64,000 nt of DNA, taken from the NCBI RefSeq assembly GCF_001514145.1, contig NZ_KQ948672.1:124001-188000 (forward strand), written 5' to 3'. The position numbers were made by a program, and so were the translations under genes. The notes beneath the pieces were generated by a model. It had not been told where the DNA came from. It saw nothing but the letters and a program-made list of their open reading frames with translations, and searched no databases. This document shows positions 51,669 to 59,519 of this stretch, piece after piece. Source of the DNA: Streptomyces canus (GTDB taxonomy: Bacteria; Actinomycetota; Actinomycetes; Streptomycetales; Streptomycetaceae). Each line of letters opens with the position of its first letter. The first letter of the stretch is position 1.

Positions 51669-52313
51669 ATGGCAACTCCGAGTCATCGCGCGCCCCTTGC
51701 CGAGCTGGTCGAGGAACTCCTGGCCACGGACGGCCCGCTGCCGATCGTGGCGGCCGGCGAACCGGTCCTGCGGCGCGCCACCGAGCCGTACGACGGCCAG
51801 TTGGACACCGCGCTCCTGTCCCGTTTCGTCGAGGCCCTGCGTGTCACCATGCACGCGGCGCCGGGCGTGGGCCTGGCCGCCCCGCAGGTGGGGGTGCCGC
51901 TGCGCATCGCGGTCGTCGAGGACCCGGCGCCCGTACCGGAAGAGGTGCGGGAGGCGCGTGGACGGGTGCCGCAGCCGTTCCGCGTGCTGGTCAATCCGTC
52001 GTACGAGCCCATCGGCACACAACGGGCCGCGTTCTTCGAGGGCTGCCTGAGCGTGCCGGGCTGGCAGGCCGTGGTGGCGCGGCCCGCTCAGGTACGGCTG
52101 ACATGCGAGGACGAGAACGGCCGCCCGGTCGACGAGGTGTTCAGCGGCTGGCCGGCACGGATCGTCCAGCACGAGACGGATCACCTCGACGGCATGCTGT
52201 ACCTCGACCGCGCCGAGCTGCGCTCGCTGTCCTCGAACCAGGCGATGGCCGAGCGGTGGACGCAGCCGACACCGGAGCAGGCGGCCGCGTCCCTCGGCTT
52301 CGCGCTGCCCTAG
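51669..52313 (+). CDS. def: Peptide deformylase
   Basis: 214 residues. Removes the formyl group from new proteins. All three motifs are present: GVGLAAPQVG, EGCLSVPG with metal ligand Cys126, and QHETDHLDG with His168, Glu169 and His172. ATG at 51669 is chosen; GTG at 51648 is possible, and neither has a strong ribosome site. Streptomyces carry several deformylases, so this need not be the main one. Its stop overlaps the end of the leftward flavoprotein gene by 4 bases. Confidence 0.95.
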   Translation: MATPSHRAPLAELVEELLATDGPLPIVAAGEPVLRRATEPYDGQLDTALLSRFVEALRVTMHAAPGVGLAAPQVGVPLRIAVVEDPAPVPEEVREARGRVPQPFRVLVNPSYEPIGTQRAAFFEGCLSVPGWQAVVARPAQVRLTCEDENGRPVDEVFSGWPARIVQHETDHLDGMLYLDRAELRSLSSNQAMAERWTQPTPEQAAASLGFALP

Positions 52314-53749
52314 TTGTCCCGGTAGGCCTCCAGCAAGCGCAGCCACACCTCGCTGATGGTCGGGTACGACGGGACCGCGTGCCACAGCCGGCTGATCGGG
52401 ACCTGGCCTGCCACCGCGATCGTCGCGGAGTGGATCAGTTCGCCGACGCCGGGGCCGACGAAGGTGACGCCGAGGAGGATCTCGCGTTCCAGGTCGACGA
52501 CCATGCGGGCCCGCCCTCGGTAGCCGTCGGCGTAGAGGCCGGCGCCCGACACGGAAGCGAGGTCGTAGTCGACGGCGCGGACCCGGTGGCCCGCCTGTTC
52601 GGCCTCCGCCAGGGAGAGGCCCACCGCGGCGGCCTCCGGGTCGGTGAAGACGACCTGGGGTACGGCGTCGTGGTCGGCGGTCGCGGCGTGGGCGCCCCAG
52701 GGGTCCGCCTGGACCGGGACTCCGGAGGCCCGGGCGGAGATCGCCGCGCCCGCGATGCGCGCCTGGTACTTGCCCTGGTGGGTGAGGAGCGCGCGGTGAT
52801 TGACGTCGCCGACCGCGTAGAGCCAGTCGCTGCCGGTCACCCGGAGGCTGTCGTCGACCTCCAGCCAGGTGCCGGGCTCCCGGCCGATGGTGTCCAGGCC
52901 GATGTCGTCGGTGCGCGGGGCGCGTCCGGTGGCGAAGAGGATCTCGTCCGCCTCGATACGGTCGCCGGTGGCGGTGACGACCACGACCGTGCCGCTCTCG
53001 CGGCTGACCGATTCGACCGACGTGCCGGTGCGGACGGTCACGCCCGCTTCGGTGAGCGCCTCGGCGACGAGTTCGCCCGCGAAGGGCTCCATGCGGTTGA
53101 GCAGGCCCTTCCCGCGCACGAGAAGGGTGACCTGCGAGCCGAGTGCCTGCCAGGCCGTGGCCATCTCGGTGGCGACCACTCCCCCGCCGACCACGACCAG
53201 CCGTCCGGGCGCCGCCTGGGCGCTCGTGGCCTCGCGGCTGGTCCACGGCTTGACCTCGTCGAGGCCCGGCAGGTCCGGCAGGACGGCCCGGGTGCCGGTG
53301 CAGACGGCCACGGCGTGCCGGGCGGTCAGCACCTTCCGTACGCCGTCGGGACCGGTGACCGTGACCGTGCGCTCTCCGGTGAGACGGCCGTGGCCGCGGT
53401 GGAGGTCGGCGCCGATGCTCTCCAGCCAGCCGATCTGGCCGTCGTCCTTCCAGTTCGAGGTGAAGTAGTCCCGGCGTGCGAGAACCGCGGCCGTGTCGAG
53501 GGGTCCCTGTACGGAGGCGCTCAGGCCCGGCAGGCGGCGCGCGTCGGCCTGGGCGATCACCGGCCGCAGCAGGGCCTTGCTGGGCATACAGGCCCAGTAG
53601 GAGCACTCTCCGCCGACCAGCTCGCTCTCCACGACCGCGGTGGAGAGCCCGGCCGCACGGGTGCGGTCGGCCACGTTCTCCCCCACGGGCCCGGCACCGA
53701 GCACCACTACATCGTAGGTACTGGAGGCGATGTTTTCCGTTTCCGTCAT
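52310..53749 (-). CDS. Flavoprotein pyridine nucleotide-disulfide oxidoreductase
   Basis: 479 residues. FAD motif VVLGAGPVGENVADR, redox pair in GGECSYWACMPSK (CxxxxC, with Tyr-Trp in place of the usual Leu-Asn-x-Gly), NAD(P) motif VVVGGGVVATEMATAW, FAD site LYAVGDVNHRALLTH. The C-terminal dimer domain lacks the usual HxxxxE pair: at the expected place it reads LWHAVPSYPTISEVW, where H...P.SE can be aligned (HAVPSYPTISE). Related to lipoamide dehydrogenase, mycothione and mercuric reductases. Divergent from thioredoxin 145 bases away, which suggests a redox partnership (inference). Start ATG 53749. Confidence 0.9.
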   Translation of the reverse strand: MTETENIASSTYDVVVLGAGPVGENVADRTRAAGLSTAVVESELVGGECSYWACMPSKALLRPVIAQADARRLPGLSASVQGPLDTAAVLARRDYFTSNWKDDGQIGWLESIGADLHRGHGRLTGERTVTVTGPDGVRKVLTARHAVAVCTGTRAVLPDLPGLDEVKPWTSREATSAQAAPGRLVVVGGGVVATEMATAWQALGSQVTLLVRGKGLLNRMEPFAGELVAEALTEAGVTVRTGTSVESVSRESGTVVVVTATGDRIEADEILFATGRAPRTDDIGLDTIGREPGTWLEVDDSLRVTGSDWLYAVGDVNHRALLTHQGKYQARIAGAAISARASGVPVQADPWGAHAATADHDAVPQVVFTDPEAAAVGLSLAEAEQAGHRVRAVDYDLASVSGAGLYADGYRGRARMVVDLEREILLGVTFVGPGVGELIHSATIAVAGQVPISRLWHAVPSYPTISEVWLRLLEAYRDN

Positions 53750-53894
53750 GGGCCCAGTCTGGTGGGTGGTGTGCGCTCGGGCCACCAGGGGTACGCGCGC
53801 CGCAATACCGAGTGGTGACCGCTGTGGAATACCCGGCGCACAGGCCGTGTTGTGCCGACGGCTTCGCTCCGAGACCAGGAAGAGGGATCACGTC

Positions 53895-54281
53895 ATGAGC
53901 AGCACCGTGGAGCTCACCAAGGAGAACTTCGACCAGATGGTCACGGACAACGAGTTCGTCCTGATCGACTTCTGGGCGTCCTGGTGCGGTCCTTGCCGCC
54001 AGTTCGCGCCGGTCTACGAGAAGGCCGCCGAGGACAACCCCGACCTGGTGTTCGGCAAGGTGGACACCGAGGCGCAGCCGGAGCTGGCCCAGGCTTTCGG
54101 TATCCAGTCCATCCCGACGCTGATGATCGTCCGCGACCAGGTCGCGGTGTTCGCCCAGCCGGGCGCGCTGCCCGAATCCGCCCTGACGGACGTCATCGGG
54201 CAGGCCCGCAAGCTGGACATGGCCGAGGTCCGCAAGGCCGTGGCCGAGCAGCAGGCCCAGGCCGAGCAGAACGGCGAGTAA
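53895..54281 (+). CDS. trxA: Thioredoxin
   Basis: 128 residues with active site WCGPC (Cys31, Cys34), FWASWCGPCRQFAPVYEK and the cis-proline loop IQSIPTLMI. It has a short charged tail (AVAEQQAQAEQNGE) beyond the standard fold. GAGGG lies about 9 bases before the ATG at 53895; upstream frame extension lacks features. It reduces disulfides in the cytoplasm. Convergent with the aldehyde dehydrogenase gene, only 2 bases between the stops. Confidence 0.96.
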   Translation: MSSTVELTKENFDQMVTDNEFVLIDFWASWCGPCRQFAPVYEKAAEDNPDLVFGKVDTEAQPELAQAFGIQSIPTLMIVRDQVAVFAQPGALPESALTDVIGQARKLDMAEVRKAVAEQQAQAEQNGE

Positions 54282-54283
54282 CC

Positions 54284-55720
54284 CTAGAAGGGGTAGGTCG
54301 CCACGTCCGCGCGTACCGTCGTCCAGCGCACGTCGGTGAAGGCCTCCACGTTGGCCTCACCGCCGAAGCGGGCGCCGGTGCCGGACGCGGCGATACCGCC
54401 GAAGGGCGCGACCGCCTCGTCGTTCACGGTCTGGTCGTTGATGTGCACGATGCCGGTGGGAATCCGCTCCGCCAGGTCGAGACCGCGGGCCGCGTCCCCG
54501 GTGACGATGCCGAGCGAGAGGCCGTACGGCCCCGTGGCGGCCAGGGCGGCGGCCTCGTCGACCGTGCTGAAGGACCGTACGGGTGCGACGGGGCCGAACA
54601 CCTCCTCCGCGTAGGCCGGCGTGCTGTCGTCGAGGCCCGCGAGGACCGTCGGGCGGTAGAAGAGCTTGTCGTGCGTACCGCCGGCGACCAGCTTGGCGCC
54701 CTGGGCGGTGCTGGCCTCGACCAGGCCGCGCACCTTGGCGAGCTGGTTGTCGTCGATGATCGGGCCCAGGTGGACCTGTTCCCGGTTGGGGTCGCCGACG
54801 GCGAGGGAGTCGGCCTTGGCGGCCAGGCGCTCGACGTACTCCTCGTACAGCGAGGCGTGGACGAGGTGGCGGCCGGTCGTCATGCAGATCTGGCCCTGGT
54901 GGAAGAAGGATCCCCAGGCCGCCGTGGAGATGACGGCCTCGATGTCGGCGTCCTCCAGGACGATCAGCGCGGAGTTGCCGCCGAGTTCCAGGTGGGCCCG
55001 CTTGAGGTGGCGTCCCGCGGCCTCCCCCACCGCGCGGCCCGCCGCGGTCGATCCGGTGAAGGAGATGACGGGGACGCGCGGGTCGGCGACCAGGGCCTGG
55101 CCGACGTCGGGGCCGCCGGGCAGGACGTGGAACAGCCCCTCGGGCAGCCCGGCCTCGGCGAAGACGGCGGCGAGCGAGAGGCCGCCGCAGACCGCGGTGC
55201 GCGGGTCCGGCTTCAGGATCACCGCGTTCCCCAGCGCCAGGGCCGGGGCGACGGAGCGGATCGAGAGGATCAGCGGAGCGTTGAAGGGCGCGATCACGCC
55301 CACGACGCCGACCGGGACCCGGCGCGTGTAGGACAGGCGGGGTGCCTCGCTGGGCAGGACCTGGCCCGCGGGGCGAGAGGCGAGGGCGGCTGCCTCGTAG
55401 CACTCCTGGGCGGCCACGTGCAGTTCGAAGTCGGCCTTGCCGGGGATGGAACCGGACTCGCGGACGAGCCACTCGCGCAGTTCGTCGGCGTGGGCGGAGA
55501 ACAGGTCACCGGCCTTGCGCAGCACCCCGGCCCGCACGAAGTGCGGGAGCCGGGCCCATTCGGTCTGGGCGGCCCGGGCGGCCGCCGCGGAGCGCTCCAC
55601 GTCCTCGGCGCCGGCGAGGGTGACGGTGGCGAGCGTGTCGCCGGTGGCGGGCTCGGTGACGGCGTACTCAGGTCCCGACAGGGGGTGGGGCTGCCAGCTC
55701 TTGGGGTCGAGCAATGACAT
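54284..55720 (-). CDS. Aldehyde dehydrogenase (benzaldehyde/vanillin dehydrogenase-like)
   Basis: 478 residues. Class 3-like ALDH: VGVVGVIAPFNAPL, LKPDPRTAVCGG, FTGSTAAGRAVGEA, general base Glu in LELGGNSALIV, nucleophile Cys in GQICMTTGRH, and EEVFGPVAPV. Oxidises an aromatic aldehyde to the acid with NAD(P). GGAGAG precedes the ATG. It lies directly downstream of pobA (30 bases), so 4-hydroxybenzaldehyde to 4-hydroxybenzoate to protocatechuate is a natural reading of the pair (inference). Confidence 0.92.
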   Translation of the reverse strand: MSLLDPKSWQPHPLSGPEYAVTEPATGDTLATVTLAGAEDVERSAAAARAAQTEWARLPHFVRAGVLRKAGDLFSAHADELREWLVRESGSIPGKADFELHVAAQECYEAAALASRPAGQVLPSEAPRLSYTRRVPVGVVGVIAPFNAPLILSIRSVAPALALGNAVILKPDPRTAVCGGLSLAAVFAEAGLPEGLFHVLPGGPDVGQALVADPRVPVISFTGSTAAGRAVGEAAGRHLKRAHLELGGNSALIVLEDADIEAVISTAAWGSFFHQGQICMTTGRHLVHASLYEEYVERLAAKADSLAVGDPNREQVHLGPIIDDNQLAKVRGLVEASTAQGAKLVAGGTHDKLFYRPTVLAGLDDSTPAYAEEVFGPVAPVRSFSTVDEAAALAATGPYGLSLGIVTGDAARGLDLAERIPTGIVHINDQTVNDEAVAPFGGIAASGTGARFGGEANVEAFTDVRWTTVRADVATYPF

Positions 55721-55750
55721 GACGGCTCTCCGTTCGATCACCGGTGGGAC

Positions 55751-56929
55751 TCACACGGGGAGCGGTAGTCCCGTGTAGTTCGCGGCCAGTTCGGCGGCCG
55801 CGTGGTGGGATGCGGTGATGCGGCGCAGCCGTGCGAGCTGCATCCGGCTCTCGAACGCATCCCCATTTGGTTGAGCGTGCAACATCCTAGTCATGTCGTA
55901 CGAGAACCGCGTGGCCTGCCACACACGAGAAAGACACAACTTTGAATATCTGTCGATCAGTTGTGTCGATCCCGTGCGGTGCACCGCGGTCAGGGCCCGG
56001 GCGAGTAGGGATACGTCGGACACGGCGAGGTTGAGGCCCTTGGCCCCGGTCGGCGGCACGATGTGCGCGGCGTCGCCGGCCAGCAGGAGACGGCCGTGCC
56101 GCATCGGTTCGTGGACGTAACTGCGCATCGGAGTCACCGACTTGGCGGTGATCGGGCCGCGTTCCAGGGTCCAGTCGGCGTCGATCGCGAAGCGGGCGGC
56201 GAGCTCGTCCCAGATCCGCTCGTCGGACCAGTCGTCGGGATCGGTACCGTTCGGGACCTGGAGGTAGAGCCGGGAGACGACGGGCGAGCGCATGCTGTGC
56301 AGAGCGAAGCCGCGCTCGCCACGGGCGTAGATCAACTCCTCGCAGGACGGCGGGACATCGGCGAGGATCCCGAGCCAGGAGTACGGGTAGTCGTGCTCGT
56401 ACGTCCGGCTCGTCGCCGCCGGGAAGGCCTCCCGGGAGATGCCGTGGAAGCCGTCGCAGCCCGCGATCCACTCGCAGGTCAGCGTCTGTTCGCGGCCCCC
56501 GTGCCGGAATCGTACGACGGGGGCGTCGCTCTCCGGCTTCTCGACCGCCAGAGCCTCCGCCTCGAACAACAGCGGTGGCCCCTCGGCCAGTTGGAGCGCG
56601 ACGAGGTCCTTCACGATCTCGGTCTGGGCGTAGATCGTGACCGTACGGCCACCGGTGAGGACGGGGAAGTCGATGTGGTGCCGCTCCCCCGCGAACCGCA
56701 GCTCGATGCCCTGGTGGACCAGCCCCTCGGTCTCCAGACGCCCGGCGGCGCCGCACGCGCGCAGGGCGTCGACCGTGCCCTGCTCCAGCATCCCGGCACG
56801 CTGACGGTGTTCCACGTACTCCCGCGTCCTGCTCTCCAGGACCACACAGTCGATCCCCGCGCGGTGCAGCATCCGGGCGAGTAGCAGTCCGGCGGGGCCG
56901 CCGCCGATGATCCCGACCGTGGTGCGCAT
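55751..56929 (-). CDS. pobA: 4-hydroxybenzoate 3-monooxygenase
   Basis: 392 residues, the usual length. Adds a hydroxyl group to 4-hydroxybenzoate to give protocatechuate, using FAD and NAD(P)H. FAD motif GIIGGGPAGLLLARML, ESRTREYVEHRQRAGMLEQG as in PobA, CDGFHGISR (the DG motif), and GDAAHIVPPTGAKGLNLAVSD for FAD ribityl binding. Start ATG 56929, 16 bases after the LacI stop. Within the gene, 55860-55985 has unusual AT-rich codon use (AGA, TAT, TCA, TTG, CTT, AAT) although the protein stays conserved, and carries a 9-bp inverted repeat (55933-55967). Confidence 0.95.
   Translation of the reverse strand: MRTTVGIIGGGPAGLLLARMLHRAGIDCVVLESRTREYVEHRQRAGMLEQGTVDALRACGAAGRLETEGLVHQGIELRFAGERHHIDFPVLTGGRTVTIYAQTEIVKDLVALQLAEGPPLLFEAEALAVEKPESDAPVVRFRHGGREQTLTCEWIAGCDGFHGISREAFPAATSRTYEHDYPYSWLGILADVPPSCEELIYARGERGFALHSMRSPVVSRLYLQVPNGTDPDDWSDERIWDELAARFAIDADWTLERGPITAKSVTPMRSYVHEPMRHGRLLLAGDAAHIVPPTGAKGLNLAVSDVSLLARALTAVHRTGSTQLIDRYSKLCLSRVWQATRFSYDMTRMLHAQPNGDAFESRMQLARLRRITASHHAAAELAANYTGLPLPV
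55933..55967. repeat. Inverted repeat inside pobA
   Basis: GACACAACT (55933-55941) and AGTTGTGTC (55959-55967), perfect 9-base arms, 17-base spacer, inside the AT-rich patch of the pobA coding region. Confidence 0.7.
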
Positions 56930-56945
56930 GGCAGGCCTCCCTGCG

Positions 56946-57992
56946 TCAGCTGGAGTCGCGGTGCACCACCGTGGCACCCAGCACCGTGTGCGTCTCGGTC
57001 GCGGCGCCCGGTTCGCGCACCGCGCGGTCGACCAGTTCGGCGAGGTCGCGGCCGGACGGCAGCTCGAGGTGGACCGTGCTCAGCCGGGGGCGCAGCAGCC
57101 GGCCGAGGAGCAGGTCATCGGCACCGATCACCGCCGTGTCCTCCGGGATGCGGATGCCCTCGTCCTGGAGGGCCCGCATTAACAGCATCGCGTACTCGTC
57201 GTTGTACGCAAACACGGCGTCGAGGCCGAGGTCACGCCAGCGGACGGCGAGCTTGGCCGCGGCCTGCTCCTCGTAGGCGAGGGGCAGCTCGGTCAGCGTG
57301 GCGTCGGTGCCGTGCAGGGCCCTGCGCACACCTGCCAGCCGGGGCAGCGAGAAGGCCTCCAGGCCGGACTCCTCGGGCACCACCACTCCGATGCGGCGCC
57401 GGCCGCGGGCGTACAGGTGGGTGGCGGCACTGTGGCCGACGCCCGCGTGGTCCATGAGCAGGGCGTGGGCCCCCTCGACCGCGTCGGGACCGAGGGTGAC
57501 CACCGCCCGGGCACCGGAGCGCCGGAGCAGGGCCACACCCTGCGGGCCGAGTCCCGTGCCGGGCACCAGGACCGCGACCGGGCGCAGCTCGGCCCAGGCG
57601 CGGGCGGCAGCGTCGCCCTGCAGGCCGACGCTGCCGTACTGCACGACGGTGTAGTCCAACCGGCCCAGGGCCCACTGGAGTTCACTGATGAACTGGCTGT
57701 AGAGCGGGCCCACCGGGATGGACGGGGCGGGCATCAGGACCATCCGGCTGTGGCCGGCGCGCAGGCTGCGGGCGGCCGCGTGCGGCACGTACCCGAGTTC
57801 CTTCGCGGCCTCGTGGACGCGGCGGCGCGTGGGCTCGCTGATCCGGACGGCGCTGGTGTTGTTGAGGACGTAGGAGACGGTCGCTCGGGAGACGCCGGCC
57901 AGGCGGGCCACGTCGGCGCTCGTGGGAACCGAGCGCGTCGCCGGGGAAACGGGCGCGGGCGTTTTCGGTATCTGCACCATGACGGTCGTCAT
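56946..57992 (-). CDS. LacI family regulator of the pobA operon
   Basis: About 348 residues. Helix-turn-helix PTSADVARLAGVSRATVSYV and hinge YVPHAAARSLRAG, then a periplasmic-binding-protein type sensor domain (MPAPSIPVGPLYSQF; VFAYNDEYAMLLMRAL; IPEDTAVIGADDLLLG; STVHLELPSGRDLAELV). Start 57992 or 57980; neither has a clear ribosome site. It lies just upstream of pobA, and most likely controls pobA and the aldehyde dehydrogenase. LacI control of pobA is less usual than AraC or IclR control. An aromatic or aryl-glycoside ligand is possible. Confidence 0.9.
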   Translation of the reverse strand: MTTVMVQIPKTPAPVSPATRSVPTSADVARLAGVSRATVSYVLNNTSAVRISEPTRRRVHEAAKELGYVPHAAARSLRAGHSRMVLMPAPSIPVGPLYSQFISELQWALGRLDYTVVQYGSVGLQGDAAARAWAELRPVAVLVPGTGLGPQGVALLRRSGARAVVTLGPDAVEGAHALLMDHAGVGHSAATHLYARGRRRIGVVVPEESGLEAFSLPRLAGVRRALHGTDATLTELPLAYEEQAAAKLAVRWRDLGLDAVFAYNDEYAMLLMRALQDEGIRIPEDTAVIGADDLLLGRLLRPRLSTVHLELPSGRDLAELVDRAVREPGAATETHTVLGATVVHRDSS

Positions 57993-58039
57993 CTTTGCAG
58001 AAGCTGTGACGGTGTACCGGACCGGGTCACGGCCCGAAC

Positions 58040-58699
58040 TCACCGTGGCGGATCGGCGCAGGTGAGCCGGGCGACGAGGTCGTCCCAGCCCTTCTCCAGG
58101 CGCTCCAGCGGCATGTGGCACCTCCGGGTGAGGTGATGGATGGTGGCGGGATCGAGGTAGCCCATCAGGGCCTGGGCGAGCAGTTCGGAGTCCGCTTCCG
58201 GGCGTGCCTGGCGCAGCAGCAGGGTCACATGGCTGTGGTGCACCCGACGGGGCGCGGGGGTGAAGCGGCGCTCCGGGCTCGGCTCGGCGGCCAGCATCAG
58301 GTCCATCTCGTCGCCGGACCGGCGCAGGAGCGCGTGGCCGAATGCGCGCAGCCGGTCGACGGGCGGTGCGCCGGGCCCAAGCGGGGCGGGTCCGCTGAGG
58401 AAGGCCGCCTGGAAGTTGCGCTCGGAGTGGTCGAGCAGTGCCGTCAGCAGCCCGGTGCGGTCGCCGAACCGGCGGAAGACGGTGCCCTTGCCGACCGACG
58501 CGGCCGCGGCCACCGCCTCCATCGTGACCCCGGCCGCCCCGTGCTCCGCGACCAGGCGGGTGGCCGCCTCAAGGAGCCGGGCCCGGTTGCGCGCGGCGTC
58601 GGCGCGCAGGCATGGCTCGTCCTCGGGAAGGCCGAGCTGGAGCAGCTCGGGCTCATGGGCATCGGGGGGAGTGGGCAGGGGCGGCAGGACGGCGGACAT
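58040..58699 (-). CDS. TetR family regulator, divergent from FMN reductase
   Basis: 219 residues. Helix-turn-helix VTMEAVAAAASVGKGTVFRRF after an Arg-rich start DAARNRARLLEA, then a helical sensor domain (DLMLAAEPSPE; LLAQALMGYLDP). It is divergent from the NAD(P)H:FMN reductase gene, with two GGACC-NN-GGTCC operators in between. Most likely it represses itself and the reductase until a quinone or similar oxidant binds (inference from this widely seen pair). Confidence 0.92.
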   Translation of the reverse strand: MSAVLPPLPTPPDAHEPELLQLGLPEDEPCLRADAARNRARLLEAATRLVAEHGAAGVTMEAVAAAASVGKGTVFRRFGDRTGLLTALLDHSERNFQAAFLSGPAPLGPGAPPVDRLRAFGHALLRRSGDEMDLMLAAEPSPERRFTPAPRRVHHSHVTLLLRQARPEADSELLAQALMGYLDPATIHHLTRRCHMPLERLEKGWDDLVARLTCADPPR

Positions 58700-58730
58700 G
58701 AACTAAGCGTAAAGCAGCGGGAAGAAAACT

Positions 58731-58742
58731 GGACCGGGGTCC
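58731..58742. promoter_or_regulatory. TetR operator 1
   Basis: GGACCGGGGTCC: arms GGACC/GGTCC with centre GG. It lies 31 bases upstream of the TetR start. A second copy is 36 bases away. Confidence 0.75.
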
Positions 58743-58764
58743 GGTTATGGGGGTACAACTTTAA

Positions 58765-58780
58765 GCGGACCTCGGTCCGC
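58765..58780. promoter_or_regulatory. TetR operator 2
   Basis: GCGGACCTCGGTCCGC: 7-base arms, centre TC, 38 bases before the reductase start. Confidence 0.8.
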
Positions 58781-58818
58781 ATCATTACGGCAATGTTTCA
58801 CCCTCCCTTGGAGTTCGC

Positions 58819-59382
58819 ATGTCTGTTCGCATTCTCGCGCTCGTCGGAAGCCTTCGCGCCGGTTCGACCAACCGCCAGCTCGCCGAGGCGGCCGTCAAGC
58901 ACGCCCCCGAGGGCGCGGAGGTCGTGCTCTTCGAGGGCCTCGGCGAGATCCCCTTCTACAACGAGGACATCGACGTGGAGGGCAGCGTCCCCGCGGCCGC
59001 CGCCAAGCTGCGTGCGGCCGCGCAGTCCTCCGACGCGTTCCTGTTCTTCTCCCCCGAGTACAACGGCACCATCCCGGCCGTGCTGAAGAACGCCATCGAC
59101 TGGCTGTCGCGTCCCTTCGGCGCCGGCGCCTTCGGCGGCAAGCCGGTCGCCGTGGTCGGTACCGCGTACGGTCAGTTCGGCGGTGTGTGGGCGCAGGACG
59201 AGACCCGCAAGTCCGTGGGTATCGCCGGCGGCAAGGTGCTCGAGGAAGTCAAGCTGTCCATCCCGGGTTCGCTGGTGCGCTTCGCCGAGACGCACCCGGC
59301 CGACGACGCCGAGGTCGCCGCGCAGCTGGCCGAGGTCGTCGCGCAGCTGCACAGCAACGCGGGTGAGGTCGCTGCCGCCTGA
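58819..59382 (+). CDS. NADPH-dependent FMN reductase (quinone/azo reductase-like)
   Basis: 187 residues, flavodoxin-like fold. FMN phosphate loop GSLRAGSTNRQLA, SPEYNGTIPAVLKNAIDWLSR (family signature) and GTAYGQFGG. It reduces FMN, quinones or chromate-like oxidants with NADPH in the cytoplasm. CTTGGAG precedes the ATG. Controlled from the two TetR operators upstream; a GC-rich hairpin at 59393-59434 ends the unit. Confidence 0.94.
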   Translation: MSVRILALVGSLRAGSTNRQLAEAAVKHAPEGAEVVLFEGLGEIPFYNEDIDVEGSVPAAAAKLRAAAQSSDAFLFFSPEYNGTIPAVLKNAIDWLSRPFGAGAFGGKPVAVVGTAYGQFGGVWAQDETRKSVGIAGGKVLEEVKLSIPGSLVRFAETHPADDAEVAAQLAEVVAQLHSNAGEVAAA

Positions 59383-59392
59383 CCTGCGGCGC

Positions 59393-59434
59393 GAAACGGG
59401 GGTCGGGGTCTTGCGTCCCGGCCCCTTCTCGTTT
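59393..59434 (+). terminator. Hairpin terminator after FMN reductase gene
   Basis: Imperfect arms: AAACGGGGGTCGGG (from 59394) pairs with CCCGGCCCC...CGTTT (to 59434), with loop GTCTTGCGT; 11 bases after the stop. Confidence 0.65.
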
Positions 59435-59519
59435 GTCTGCGGGTCTGTGGGGGCTGGTCGCGCCCACGCGGCGGAGCCGCATGTCGACACAGCCCCGCGC
59501 CCCTTCGGGGCGCGCCTCC

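Noticed and set aside
51621..53891. 756-codon minus-strand frame over deformylase and flavoprotein
   Set aside because: Different frame from the flavoprotein gene; Arg/Gly/His-rich, without domains.
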